From Vibrio agarivorans (GTDB lineage: Bacteria > Pseudomonadota > Gammaproteobacteria > Enterobacterales > Vibrionaceae), in assembly GCF_030409635.1 (NCBI RefSeq), contig NZ_JAUFQF010000001.1:434001-498000 (forward strand): a stretch of DNA of 64,000 nt. Reading direction: 5' to 3'. Below the pieces are notes generated by a model. That model had not been told where the DNA came from. It worked only from the letters and a program-made list of their open reading frames with translations, and did not search any database. Position 1 is the first letter of the stretch; the number at the start of each line of letters is the position of its first letter. Made by a program: the position numbers and the translations under genes. Positions 41,613 to 50,473 of this stretch are shown here, in pieces.

Positions 41613-42023
41613 ATGAAAAAACTATTGACTCTTCTTGCAACAGCAGCACTAGCGTTTAATGCAACAGCGGGTATGGTTGTGATTGGCAACAGCGCAGGTG
41701 TAGACGCACTGAGCGAAGGCGATGTTAAGAAGCTATTTATGGGTAAGAAGACTCAGCTGCCGAACGGTCAAACAGCAAAAATTATTGAGCTGAATGACGG
41801 TGCAGAAGGCCGCCTAGCATTCCACTCGGTTTCAACTGGCCGTAGTGAATCTCAACTGCAGTCTGCTTGGTCTCGCCTCGTGTTTACGGGTAAAGCAGAA
41901 GCGCCAATCCAAGTCGCAGATTACTCGGCCGTTATCAACGCGGTGAAGAGCGATACAAACGCGATCGGTTATGTTGATGCATCAGCTGTGACAGGCGATG
42001 TAAAAGTGCTGACTCAATACTAA
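41613..42023 (+). CDS. Secreted PstS-like phosphate-binding-domain protein
   Basis: 136 residues. The signal peptide MKKLLTLLATAALAFNATAG is followed by the PstS-like half-domain V-V-I-G-N-S-A-G-V-D-A-L-S-E-G-D-V-K-K-L-F-M-G and a later S-D-T-N-A-I-G-Y-V-D. It is much shorter than full PstS (~320), typical of the small porin-linked paralogues. It shares an operon with the porin. The mobile element is inserted ~40-60 bp after its stop. Confidence 0.82.
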   Translation: MKKLLTLLATAALAFNATAGMVVIGNSAGVDALSEGDVKKLFMGKKTQLPNGQTAKIIELNDGAEGRLAFHSVSTGRSESQLQSAWSRLVFTGKAEAPIQVADYSAVINAVKSDTNAIGYVDASAVTGDVKVLTQY

Positions 42024-42063
42024 TTGAAGTCAAAATAAAACCTTAAAGCGTTTTAGTTGTCAC

Positions 42064-42102
42064 AAGACCAGTTGGGAAACCGAAAGGTCAGATGTATCAC
42101 TT
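42064..42102 (+). repeat. Left end of element: two-block inverted repeat (P'-like half-site)
   Basis: AAGACCAGTTGG, 17 nt, TGTATCACTT. Both blocks and the spacing recur in inverted orientation at 63815-63853. It is probably an integrase (or excision-factor) binding half-site. Confidence 0.7.
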
Positions 42103-42116
42103 TGTTCTATACTAAA

Positions 42117-42143
42117 GGCAAGCCAAACGGCTTGTCTTTTTTT
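42117..42143 (+). terminator. Terminator just inside the left end
   Basis: GGCAAGCC AAAC GGCTTGTC followed by seven T. It would stop read-through from the host porin/PstS-like operon into the recombinase gene. Confidence 0.85.
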
Positions 42144-42165
42144 GTATCTAACCAATAGGAACAAC

Positions 42166-43779
42166 ATGAAACCAACCCTTATTAGCTATTCGAGGGTATC
42201 CAGTGCCAAGCAGTTAGAAGGTACAGGTATCGAGCAGCAGCAAGACTATAAATTACTGAACCAGTTATCCAAAGAGTACGGTTTGCCGATTGATGAGCGT
42301 ACTTTCAGTGATGAAGGTCTATCTGGCTTTCACTCTCACAACCTCCAAGGTGAGTTTGGTCGGATACTTCAGCTTATCTCTACTGGTTCAATCATCAAGG
42401 GCTCTATCCTTGTCATAACGTCCCTAGACCGTCTATCGAGAGCCAAAACCAACGATGCTATGGAACTTATGTTATCGGTGATTAACCGAGGCATACGTAT
42501 CTACACGGCTATGGACAGTAAGCTCTATTGTAGTGATTCCCCAAACCTTACTGCTGACCTTATCGTGTCTGTCATCATCATGGCACAAGCTCACGAGGAA
42601 TCACTGAAGAAGTCGAAGAGAACCAAGGGTAATGCACTTGCCTTGATTGAAAGGTTTCACAAGGGGGAACGTGCTGCTGATGGCAATCCGATTGCAATTA
42701 AGTCGGTAGGCTCCTTGCCTTGGTGGGTGGAATCATCCGATGGTTCAGTAAAACCACATCCGTATTACTTTGGTGTAGCTCAGTGGATTGCTCAACAGTC
42801 TCTGAGTGGTGTTGGTACTACAAAGCTGCTTAGTGACCTTAACGAGCTGTACACACCTCCGAATGGTAAGGGATGGTATCGAACCACTGTTACTAGGTTC
42901 ACCAAGAGCAAATCTCTAACTGGTTTAGCTGTGTTTACTCTTGATGGTGTTGAGCACGAATTATCAGGTTATTTCCCTCAGGTGATTACTGAGGATGAGT
43001 TCTATCAAATCCAAGCTAGGAAGAAGACTGCTACGCATTCACGAACCAGTAAGAACAAGCCTACTATCTTGAATGGGTTGCAGGTACTGAAGTGTCGTAG
43101 CTGTGGTGGTGGTATGAACTACTACACTGCTGGTGGACGTAAAGCCTATCGCTGCATCAATGGCATGACTAATCGAGCCAAGTGCAAAGGTATGAGCTGT
43201 AGCTCAGAGCCGGTACACGAAGCTGTGAAGCGTTCTCTGACTTGGTTCTCTGTTCAGCCTAAACCAGTGAAGGAAGACAAGGTTACGCCTGTGGTAGCGC
43301 GACTGGATGAAGCACAAGCTAAACTTAACCAGATGGAAGCTGACTATATGGAGAGTCCATCTAACATCATGGCTAAGATGCTTGCTCAAGTTGAACAGGA
43401 TGTAGAAGCCCTACGCATCGAACTCGAAGAAACAAGACTGTCACAGGCAAGCACAGACGACTTTGGTACGTTTGATGAACCAGAGACAACTGACGAGTAC
43501 AGGGATGTGATTGTTCGGTCTGTTAATACCGTGCAGGTCCACAAGATGGGTAGGAAAGAGATGCTAATCAGCATCTACTTCAAGTCTGGTTTGAACAAGC
43601 ACTACTACATTAAGAACAACGAGGTTCTGCAAGAGGGTATTCTGTACTATGAACCACAAGCAGAGCTAGACCTACTGGATAAAGCCAACTGGATGCTGTT
43701 TGTTGCCGATGGTCGATTGAACCAATGGATTGATACAGGTAAGCCGTTGGATGTGTTACCTGACCCTTGGGAAGAGTGA
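42166..43779 (+). CDS. Large serine recombinase (integrase)
   Basis: 537 residues from ATG 42166 (AATAGGAACAAC leader). The resolvase domain has Y-S-R-V-S-S-A-K-Q with nucleophile Ser near residue 12 and S-L-D-R-L-S-R-A-K. The recombinase domain covers ~150-270. The zinc ribbon has C-R-S-C-G-G-G-M ... Y-R-C-I-N-G ... A-K-C-K-G-M near 310-345, followed by a coiled coil (~375-420, A-R-L-D-E-A-Q-A-K-L-N-Q-M-E). This is the full domain set of phage large serine integrases. The stop codon TGA is part of a TGAACCA motif, and a terminator follows. It is predicted to integrate the element at the adjacent end sites; the directionality factor is not identified. Confidence 0.93.
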   Translation: MKPTLISYSRVSSAKQLEGTGIEQQQDYKLLNQLSKEYGLPIDERTFSDEGLSGFHSHNLQGEFGRILQLISTGSIIKGSILVITSLDRLSRAKTNDAMELMLSVINRGIRIYTAMDSKLYCSDSPNLTADLIVSVIIMAQAHEESLKKSKRTKGNALALIERFHKGERAADGNPIAIKSVGSLPWWVESSDGSVKPHPYYFGVAQWIAQQSLSGVGTTKLLSDLNELYTPPNGKGWYRTTVTRFTKSKSLTGLAVFTLDGVEHELSGYFPQVITEDEFYQIQARKKTATHSRTSKNKPTILNGLQVLKCRSCGGGMNYYTAGGRKAYRCINGMTNRAKCKGMSCSSEPVHEAVKRSLTWFSVQPKPVKEDKVTPVVARLDEAQAKLNQMEADYMESPSNIMAKMLAQVEQDVEALRIELEETRLSQASTDDFGTFDEPETTDEYRDVIVRSVNTVQVHKMGRKEMLISIYFKSGLNKHYYIKNNEVLQEGILYYEPQAELDLLDKANWMLFVADGRLNQWIDTGKPLDVLPDPWEE

Positions 43780-43792
43780 ACCAGATATAAGT

Positions 43793-43818
43793 AAGGCTAC
43801 CGTTTGGTAGCCTTTTTT
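43793..43818. terminator. Bidirectional terminator between recombinase and internal virion-like gene
   Basis: AAGGCTACC GTTT GGTAGCCTT then TTTTC. It lies between convergent stops at 43779 and 43821. Confidence 0.9.
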
Positions 43819-43820
43819 CA

Positions 43821-44294
43821 TTACAGATTACCTGCGGTGTTGCCTCTACGGACTTCATCATAGGCTGCACTCTGTGCATCTCTACGGTCTCGTTGGTATT
43901 CATAATCTGCGCGTTGAAGAGCCCAAGCATCTTGCTGCATTGCCAATCGGTCTTGTGCAATACCTAAGCCTTGGAAGCCAAGCCAGCTATTAGCTAACAC
44001 ACCTGCACCTTGAATAGCCGGAGATACCCAACCAGATGAACGATTGCCTTGACCATCACGACCACCGAACATTCTATCGAAGCTGAACCATGAGTCACTT
44101 TGGTTGCCCGGTAAGTTAGCAATGTTGTTTTGCTGCTGGGTAGTAAACTGTAGTGGTTGTGTGTTCTGTGCCAAGGTATTGGCTGAATACATGTCTGCTG
44201 GATTGCCTCCACCATACATTGAACCAAATTGTTGTGGTTGCATTGGATTGTAGTTTGGGTCCCATTGACCAGTTGTTGGGTTAATTCCCGCCAT
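43821..44294 (-). CDS. Internal virion protein-like (podovirus gp14-type), 157 aa
   Basis: It starts MAGINPTTGQWDPNYNPMQP, a Pro/Gln/Asn-rich lead. A hydrophobic segment (I-Q-G-A-G-V-L-A-N-S-W-L-G-F-Q-G-L-G) precedes a charged helix (A-Q-D-R-L-A-M-Q-Q-D-A-W-A-L-Q-R-A-D-Y-E-Y-Q-R-D-R). Short podovirus internal virion proteins commonly combine such a membrane-active segment with this kind of A/Q/D/R helix. I infer a DNA-ejection role; no alignment was possible. It has its own leader containing the long inverted repeat 44358-44436. Confidence 0.5.
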   Translation of the reverse strand: MAGINPTTGQWDPNYNPMQPQQFGSMYGGGNPADMYSANTLAQNTQPLQFTTQQQNNIANLPGNQSDSWFSFDRMFGGRDGQGNRSSGWVSPAIQGAGVLANSWLGFQGLGIAQDRLAMQQDAWALQRADYEYQRDRRDAQSAAYDEVRRGNTAGNL

Positions 44295-44357
44295 AGTTAA
44301 GTTTCCTGTGTTGTATCGATACTAGTTCATTATGATACAGGCAAGCGTACGGTTAAA

Positions 44358-44436
44358 TACCCATCGATAAACTCACTCAGGTATACGAGAAACAAACACA
44401 GGTTAATGTGGATGTGAGTGAGTTTATCCATAGGTA
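44358..44436. repeat. 21-bp inverted repeat with 37-nt loop
   Basis: TACCCATCGATAAACTCACTC (44358-44378; 21 nt with internal mismatches at two positions relative to its partner) mirrors 44416-44436. A 13-bp perfect core is GATAAACTCACTC / GAGTGAGTTTATC. It lies in the leader of the internal virion-like gene. It could be a structured 5' leader, a protein-binding dyad or a replication-type hairpin. Confidence 0.8.
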
Positions 44437-44462
44437 TGAAAAAGCCAACCCGAAGGTTGGCT
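44437..44462 (-). terminator. Terminator of the leftward antirepressor/methylase-remnant operon
   Basis: AGCCAACC CGAA GGTTGGCT preceded on the + strand by a run of A, i.e. a T run on the minus strand. It ends transcripts from 45.4-44.56 kb. Confidence 0.8.
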
Positions 44463-44558
44463 AATCACGTGAGTTCACTACGCTCACTAGGGACTGCCAT
44501 CTGTCTAGGAATGGCAGGAGTGTTCATTATGTTAAGAGATGAACCATAGAGCAATAGG

Positions 44559-44852
44559 TCATGGGGTAGATTTCTCGACCATTCTCCAATATTGCATCAC
44601 TCGTCCTCGTTTGACTGGTTCAATGGTTCTGTCCAGTTGCATCTTGAACTCTGCTAGCTGCTCATCAGATAGGTTAGGGTAGAGCTTCTTCAACGCGTCT
44701 GTATGGTCTCTGTCGTGGTTGTATGACCTAGGACGACCATTTGTCCTATTATCTCGTTCACGTTGCTTACGTTGCTGCTCAGTTAGCTTTTGCTGCTTAC
44801 GTTGGAGGACTTCTTCCGGTAATGACAAGTCTAGGTAGGTTAGATCTGTCAT
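44559..44852 (-). CDS. Small basic protein, paralogue of the 48,356 gene
   Basis: 97 residues from ATG 44852, which overlaps the upstream stop (ATGA). It has a basic coiled segment (Q-R-K-Q-Q-K-L-T-E-Q-Q-R-K-Q-R-E-R) followed by D-N-R-T-N-G-R-P-R-S-Y-N, R-D-H-T-D-A-L-K-K and an acidic helix. The protein encoded at 48356-48652 shares L-P-E/L-E-V, R-E-x-(D/E)-N-R-(T/A)-N-G-R-P-(R/K)-S-Y-x-x-x-R-D-(H/Y)-T-D and the following helix. The function is unknown; it is plausibly nucleic-acid binding. Confidence 0.7.
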   Translation of the reverse strand: MTDLTYLDLSLPEEVLQRKQQKLTEQQRKQRERDNRTNGRPRSYNHDRDHTDALKKLYPNLSDEQLAEFKMQLDRTIEPVKRGRVMQYWRMVEKSTP

Positions 44853-45058
44853 TTGGTGAACCATGGTTTATCTAATCCGTTGGTCTGTTCCGTGTAGTAG
44901 CGGTTCGCTTTAACCGTGTTGTTTGCTTGTAGGCAACTCGCAGGATCTAAATCGATAGTACCTAATGTGTTGCGTGCTGCTTCGATGAACTCTGCAGGTG
45001 TGAACCATAAATCGTTCTTGTTGGTAGAGTGTTGCCCTACCATTACTGCTTTAGTCAT
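44849..45058 (-). pseudogene. Truncated phage DNA N6-adenine methyltransferase
   Basis: 69 residues. N-K-N-D-L-W-F-T-P-A-E-F-I-E-A-A-R followed by G-T-I-D-L-D-P-A-S-C and N-R-Y-Y-T matches the N-terminal third of phage Dam-type (DNA N-6-adenine) methyltransferases. It stops at P-W-F-T-K, just before the catalytic motif (N/D-P-P-Y/F) should appear. It is therefore inactive as a methylase, or retained as a binding fragment. Both ends overlap neighbouring genes by ATGA-type junctions, so translation coupling has been kept or restored after the deletion. Confidence 0.8.
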
Positions 45059-45323
45059 TGGTACGTTCCATTAAGATCTGGGTAAACTTCATCTTCTTGA
45101 ACTTGAGGGTAGCCCCTCCTGAAAATGAACCAACGAGCTCTAGGGCTGCGATAAGGTCTAGTTCGACCATTGGCATCATTCCAGTCTTGTTGCCTTGGTA
45201 GAAGCTGTCTCTGGTTTGATTGGCTTGGTAGATACCTTCCTTTTGTCGTGCACGAACCAGAGAGATAACGTGACGATGTTGCTTGCCGAAGTAATCAGCT
45301 ATTTCTTTTGTGTTGGTAATCAT
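45051..45323 (-). CDS. Rha-like N-terminal domain regulator, 90 aa
   Basis: M-I-T-N-T-K-E-I-A-D-Y-F-G-K-Q-H-R-H-V-I-S-L-V-R resembles the Rha/Phage_pRha N-terminal HTH-like segment (E-I-A-x-x-x-G-K-x-H-x-x-V). It ends with L-K-F-K-K-M-K-F-T-Q-I-L-M. Its ATG overlaps the stop of the interrupted gene upstream. It is probably a phage-type DNA-binding regulator or antirepressor. Confidence 0.65.
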   Translation of the reverse strand: MITNTKEIADYFGKQHRHVISLVRARQKEGIYQANQTRDSFYQGNKTGMMPMVELDLIAALELVGSFSGGATLKFKKMKFTQILMERTND

Positions 45324-45432
45324 TTGGTATGTTGCCTCATTGCGTGCTCTGCTAGTCGCAGTTTCTCACGAAGTTCGTTAAGCTGCTCTGCTGTTAATCC
45401 TGCCGAAGGCAATAACGTTGGTAGGTTAACCT
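45320..45432 (-). pseudogene. 3' remnant of a gene cut by the IS3 insertion
   Basis: About 36 codons run from the IS edge to TGA (K-V-N-L-P-T-L-L-P-S-A-G-L-T-A-E-Q-L-N-E-L-R-E). The stop is coupled to the Rha-like start. The 5' part is not found on the other side of the IS, so DNA was lost. Confidence 0.7.
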
Positions 45433-45440
45433 TGTAGTGG

Positions 45441-46619
<1,179 letters not shown>

Positions 46620-46690
46620 GTTTCACCTGTTGTGTACGAGGTGCATTCTAACACCTCTAATCAGGTGGCCAAATTAACTATGCCACTACA

Positions 46691-47008
46691 AACACACATC
46701 TCGTTAAGATAATGGATACGTGTCACAAGAACTACAGCCCTAAGATCTTCACTCAAGTCTCTTCAAATATAAATCTACGACTTTCATTGACTGGTCATCT
46801 TCGGTTAGATTTTTTGTGCCTATTTCCCCTCGATTGTTCGGTCTCTTTTTATTCTTAAACGAATAGCATTCATCAACGAAATTCAAAAATACAAGCGGTG
46901 AAAAAGATATTGGTGTGGGGTGTTATTCCATATGGAATAGTTGATATTCAGATAAGAATATTTGTTGCCTGTATATTGCTCTGCTCTCGTCATAGATAGG
47001 CTTAAATC
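46691..47008. other. Intergenic between IS and lipoprotein gene
   Basis: No ORF with a ribosome site. The perfect 16-bp palindrome TATTCCATATGGAATA at 46924-46939 lies 70 bp before the lipoprotein start and may be an operator. No TGAACCA motif occurs here, unlike the rest of the element. Confidence 0.55.
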
Positions 47009-47479
47009 ATGAACAAACGAATCACACTTATCCTTGCATCACTTGTACTTGTTGGTTGTGGTAGCGATAGCTCATCATCACCCGAACCACACTGCTCAGA
47101 CGTGAACCGTATTGATGCTAGCGGGAATACTCACCTATTTAGGGTTAACGAGTGTAATGATGTTACCTCGTACCGCATCAAGTATGACTACTACCATCAA
47201 GTAGGTGCAGCTGGCGATAGCCTTACATTCTCAGACACTACAGGAACCCTCAAGCCTTACTACATTGTTAAGCGCGGTAATTGGTATCACTGGACAATCC
47301 AGTACTCAAACAATTCACTATGCTTTACGGAGACTTACCAGAAGTCATATGAAGATGATCGAGAAGTAAATCACTACTGCGATGACCACATGTACTATCA
47401 CCAAATCATGAGCGAGTACGACTATGGTCATTGGGCAGATCAAGTAGATATTGCACGTAAAAACGCAAAATATTTTTAA
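47009..47479 (+). CDS. Phage-borne lipoprotein, 156 aa
   Basis: MNKRITLILASLVLVGC is a lipoprotein signal with lipobox V-G-C, followed by G-S-D-S-S-S. The mature domain has paired cysteines (C-S-D, N-E-C-N-D, L-C-F-T-E, Y-C-D-D-H) and Y/H-rich stretches. It has the same layout as the lipoprotein at 47602. Surface lipoproteins carried by lysogens often alter receptors or block superinfection; that is inference here. Confidence 0.7.
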   Translation: MNKRITLILASLVLVGCGSDSSSSPEPHCSDVNRIDASGNTHLFRVNECNDVTSYRIKYDYYHQVGAAGDSLTFSDTTGTLKPYYIVKRGNWYHWTIQYSNNSLCFTETYQKSYEDDREVNHYCDDHMYYHQIMSEYDYGHWADQVDIARKNAKYF

Positions 47480-47601
47480 CCATGCGGGTACTTCAGTCCC
47501 AAAATTGATGAAATAAAATAGAGAATTAATATTCGCCTTGAGCATGGGTAAGACAGCATCACTTGCTCTGTAACATTGTCGAATTAAAACGAGAAATAAT
47601 C

Positions 47602-48252
47602 ATGAAAAAACTAATCACACTTGCACTATCACTCGTACTTGTTGGCTGTGGTAGCGATGACGCTACTAGCTGTAGTAACGAATGTCACGTACCAGAACCA
47701 CCTAAACCAATGCTTCCTATTGAAGCTGTACCTGTGCCACCTATCGAAGAGGCAGAGCCTGTCTTACCTATGGAGCACTGCTCGCTGTACAACCACTACA
47801 CCGTAAATAAGCACACTGACCTCATTACATTCGTGAACAATGAGTGTAATGGTGTGACTCTGGCAAGCTTTCAAGATGTACGAGGAACGTCTAAGTTAAT
47901 ACAAGGAACTTACGTAATTGAAGATGAAGATGCTCAATACGAGATTATCATCCAGCCGGTGTATTCAGCAGGTGAGCTGCTCAGAACTACTTACTACTAC
48001 TATACGTTCCCACACGGTCAGGAATGCTATAGTAACTTCGTTAGCATCACTCACCAAGCACAGTACCATAACTTCCTAAGCGGTACTCACTACACTCAAG
48101 ATGAGTGGTGTGATGGCGGTGAAACAATCTCACTACCAACTAGTATGGAAGGTGATGAAGGCCACGAAGAGAAATTAGCATTCTTTACTAGACAACGTGA
48201 AGACATGGAAGACTACGCGCGTGAAGCACTATTCATGGCAACTGAACTGTAA
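47602..48252 (+). CDS. Phage-borne lipoprotein, 216 aa (related layout)
   Basis: It starts at ATG 47602 (GAGAAATAATC leader). Signal MKKLITLALSLVLVGC with lipobox V-G-C, then G-S-D-D. A Pro/Glu linker (E-P-P-K-P-M-L-P-I-E, V-P-V-P-P-I-E-E) precedes a Cys-containing domain with H-C-S-L-Y-N-H-Y, N-E-C-N-G-V and E-W-C-D-G-G. It resembles the 47009 protein in order of cysteines and N-E-C-N motif, so the pair probably arose by duplication. No TGAACCA motif lies in either gene. Confidence 0.7.
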   Translation: MKKLITLALSLVLVGCGSDDATSCSNECHVPEPPKPMLPIEAVPVPPIEEAEPVLPMEHCSLYNHYTVNKHTDLITFVNNECNGVTLASFQDVRGTSKLIQGTYVIEDEDAQYEIIIQPVYSAGELLRTTYYYYTFPHGQECYSNFVSITHQAQYHNFLSGTHYTQDEWCDGGETISLPTSMEGDEGHEEKLAFFTRQREDMEDYAREALFMATEL

Positions 48253-48263
48253 ACCAACCTTGA

Positions 48264-48278
48264 GGGTACTTCGTACCC
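48264..48278 (+). terminator. Short perfect hairpin after second lipoprotein
   Basis: GGGTAC TTC GTACCC right after the stop at 48252. No T run follows, so it is a weak call. Confidence 0.45.
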
Positions 48279-48324
48279 TTAAACTGAAATACGCGCACAT
48301 GTGCTCAAGGCTCGTTTCTCTCTC

Positions 48325-48355
48325 TAAAAAAGAGCCACCTAAATGGTAGCTCTTT
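48325..48355. terminator. Bidirectional terminator between lipoprotein gene and leftward operon
   Basis: AAAGAGC-C-ACC ... GGT-A-GCTCTTT arms (one mismatch pair) with A and T runs on both sides. Confidence 0.75.
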
Positions 48356-48652
48356 TTATAATTGAAATAGTTTGTGTTCTCTTTCCCAGTACCAGAGTAT
48401 CCGGTCTCGTTTGCCAGAATCTTTGGTGCCATCCAATTGATGAAGGACATCTTCAATCTGTTCATCATCAAACTTAGGGAACATCTTCATTAGAACGTCT
48501 GTGTAGTCCCGTGAAGGGTCATAACTCTTTGGTCTACCGTTGGCTCTGTTTTCTTTCTCTCGTTCTTTCTGAGCTTGTTTACAAAGCCTCTGTGCCTTGG
48601 TTCTGGCAATACGCTTATGAACTTCTAGCGGTAGTGCCAGATCAATGTTCAT
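48356..48652 (-). CDS. Small basic protein, paralogue of the 44,559 gene
   Basis: 98 residues. Basic segment (K-R-I-A-R-T-K-A-Q-R-L-C-K-Q-A-Q-K-E-R-E-K), then E-N-R-A-N-G-R-P-K-S-Y-D-P-S-R-D-Y-T-D-V-L, then an acidic helix. It is the last gene of a three-gene operon (TAATG overlap with the previous stop). The conserved N-G-R-P-K-S-Y motif links it to the 44559 protein; its function is unknown. Confidence 0.75.
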   Translation of the reverse strand: MNIDLALPLEVHKRIARTKAQRLCKQAQKEREKENRANGRPKSYDPSRDYTDVLMKMFPKFDDEQIEDVLHQLDGTKDSGKRDRILWYWEREHKLFQL

Positions 48653-48972
48653 TACTTCTGCTCCTCTGCGTAGATACCGGTCTTATTTAGGTAATTGGTA
48701 ACAGTCACCCGACTTTTACCGATAACTCTAGCAATCTCTGCTTTGGACTTACCTTCAGCATTAATTTCGTCTGCGACTGCGAACCATGAAGGATTAGCGC
48801 GTTTACCCTGTAGGTCTCTCACTTCCTCTCTGAGTACTTCTACATCCTTAGCAAGTGTATCGTTGATAAGGTACTGCTCGCCTAGGCGCTGCATTACTTG
48901 GAATAGTAGAACCTCAACACCTTGCTCTTCTATTGCTTGTTGGTAGTTTTCAGGTAGGTCTTGTAGGTTCAT
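48652..48972 (-). CDS. HTH-domain regulatory protein, 106 aa
   Basis: A C-terminal helix-turn-helix, K-S-K-A-E-I-A-R-V-I-G-K-S-R-V-T-V-T-N-Y-L, is preceded by a coiled-coil-prone region (V-L-R-E-E-V-R-D-L-Q-G-K). It is coupled at both ends (ATGA with the upstream gene, TAATG with the downstream). It is probably a DNA-binding regulator of the element. Confidence 0.75.
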   Translation of the reverse strand: MNLQDLPENYQQAIEEQGVEVLLFQVMQRLGEQYLINDTLAKDVEVLREEVRDLQGKRANPSWFAVADEINAEGKSKAEIARVIGKSRVTVTNYLNKTGIYAEEQK

Positions 48973-49751
48973 GCTATTTCTCCTGCTTCACGTAGTGCTG
49001 CGATGTCTCGTTCAATGGTTCTAGTTGTTGCGCCAAAGGCTTCTGCCATTTGGGCTATTGTCATTCTTGAGTGGTGCTTTACTACCTGCTCTCTGCGAGT
49101 AATCTTGTTCAACTTGCCCATTGAAGCAACATTTGATTCAACTGAATCCATTCTCGCTCGTAGGTCTTGGACCTCGTGGGTAAGCTCCATGTTACCCATC
49201 GCTCTAAGTCCTGCATGAAAGTTACCGCTGTGCTGCTTGGCAAAGGTGATTGTTTGGTTCAATTTACGTCCTACTCGTGTTCGTGGGTTGTCGATGGCAG
49301 ACACCCAGAGGTCGCCAAGATGTGACTGGTCGAGCTCATTAAGGAAAGGGGATATTTTCGCTGCTTCTTTTGCACAGGCATAAGCTCTTGTGTAAGGGTA
49401 ACCAACAACTCTCAAGGCGTAGCGTTCCGGGTCAGGTATTTCGTGATGGATTGCTGTAGCTATCAAAGCGTCAACGGCTGTCGCTTCGTAATTACCCTGA
49501 GCTACGTGCTCACCTGCAACAGCCAAGGCTGTAATCATATGTTCGTGAAGGAACTGAGGTGCATACGCTGAACCAGTGGGCTCTGCTGCTTCGTGCTTGA
49601 GGTATTCCTCGTCTGTTTGGCTATCGATTTGTGCAATCCAACTAGATAGTTGAAGTTCCTTCTCAGTAGTGCGGTCAACCTTAGTGCGCATCTCCTGACG
49701 AGATTGCTTTAGGTGGTCCAGCATTGCCTGACGTTCACTGATAAATGACAT
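48969..49751 (-). CDS. HTH-domain protein, 260 aa, first gene of operon
   Basis: It starts at ATG 49751 behind GGAGACTTAA. The long helical body (residues 1-200) is followed by a coiled segment (L-R-A-R-M-D-S-V-E-S-N-V) and a C-terminal DeoR/HTH_11-like motif, M-T-I-A-Q-M-A-E-A-F-G-A-T-T-R-T-I-E-R-D-I-A-A-L-R. That motif is typical of DNA-binding regulators; the body has no recognised family. It might act in replication or partition of the element, but no catalytic motif is seen. Confidence 0.65.
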   Translation of the reverse strand: MSFISERQAMLDHLKQSRQEMRTKVDRTTEKELQLSSWIAQIDSQTDEEYLKHEAAEPTGSAYAPQFLHEHMITALAVAGEHVAQGNYEATAVDALIATAIHHEIPDPERYALRVVGYPYTRAYACAKEAAKISPFLNELDQSHLGDLWVSAIDNPRTRVGRKLNQTITFAKQHSGNFHAGLRAMGNMELTHEVQDLRARMDSVESNVASMGKLNKITRREQVVKHHSRMTIAQMAEAFGATTRTIERDIAALREAGEIA

Positions 49752-49816
49752 TTAAGTCTCCAAGTCGTTCTTGTTGTCGATGGAGTAATTAAACCTACAC
49801 TTAGGTATAGGTGTAA

Positions 49817-49841
49817 AGTAAAATAGTATAATTATTTTACT
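49817..49841. promoter_or_regulatory. Operator-like dyad in leftward promoter
   Basis: AGTAAAATA GTATAAT TATTTTACT, 66 bp before the HTH operon start; the centre resembles a -10 box. Confidence 0.55.
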
Positions 49842-49943
49842 GTATTTGTTTGTGTCGGAAAAATGTCGGGTTTTTGTCGGTTTACTATATGAGTACCCTT
49901 ACTAGGTATTAATCACAGGGGTAAGGTTAGGCTGGTGGAGAGG

Positions 49944-49972
49944 TTGGTAGATGTACATTCCTACATAGAGAA
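49944..49972 (+). repeat. 29-nt repeat copy 1
   Basis: TTGGTAGATGTAC ... CATAGAGAA; 24 of 29 positions match copy 2 at 50078-50106. Confidence 0.7.
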
Positions 49973-50077
49973 ACATGCTTGTCCACGGCTGTTCACTCTG
50001 TTCAGTGAAACTGAACAAAACCCAAGATAGACGCGAAAAAAAAATAATATAACCCCTATATTACCAAATTGGTTCAG

Positions 50078-50106
50078 TTGGCAGATGTACGCTCCTCTAT
50101 AGAGAA
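50078..50106 (+). repeat. 29-nt repeat copy 2
   Basis: TTGGCAGATGTAC ... TATAGAGAA, 134 bp downstream of copy 1 in the same orientation. Confidence 0.7.
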
Positions 50107-50134
50107 GAGGGTAAAGAGGTTTTCAGACCTTCGG

Positions 50135-50467
50135 ACAGTCGAGTGCTGCTTTAGGGCTTCACCTACAGACTACGCCTCGACTGTGCGAGTCTACTGACTC
50201 ACTCGGGTAGCCTTCGGCTTGTCTCTGCTACGCAGAGCCACCCCCTTAGTGAATCAGAATCCTCACCCATTCGATTCCCCTGTAGGATTGCCCTACACAG
50301 CCCTCTCAGGGTAGTGAGTGTGTTAGTTGAGCCATCACACCCCTTAGCTATTCCCAAGGCGTAAGGACAAGCGAGAATGTTCTACGATGGTTCTACCGAT
50401 CTGAACCCGAAGACGGTGCCGGTGCGAAGCACTGGCAATGCGACAGCATAGTATTCTGGTTCGGGTT
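50135..50467 (+). ncRNA. Candidate structured RNA (no family recognised)
   Basis: The perfect arms seen are ACAGTCGAG/CTCGACTGT (50135/50176), CTCTGC-TAC-GCAGAG (50223) and TGTAGG-ATTGC-CCTACA (50281). A nested pair follows: AACCCGAA/TTCGGGTT (50404/50460) enclosing TGCCGGTGC-GAA-GCACTGGCA (50417-50437). The strand is uncertain. Confidence 0.4.
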
Positions 50468-50473
50468 AGGTAG

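Larger units (their letters stand above)
49752..50473. other. Non-coding, hairpin-rich region upstream of the leftward HTH operon
   Basis: No ORF with a ribosome site. It holds the AT-rich operator-like dyad 49817-49841, two copies of a 29-nt repeat (49944, 50078) and a chain of stem-loops: 50135-50184, 50223-50237, 50281-50297 and the nested pair 50404-50467. It may encode a structured RNA or a replication/packaging site. Confidence 0.6.

Noticed and set aside
42064..42102. CRISPR or direct-repeat att site at the element ends
   Set aside because: No regularly spaced repeats were found anywhere, and the shared end sequence is inverted, not a direct repeat as for tyrosine integrases.
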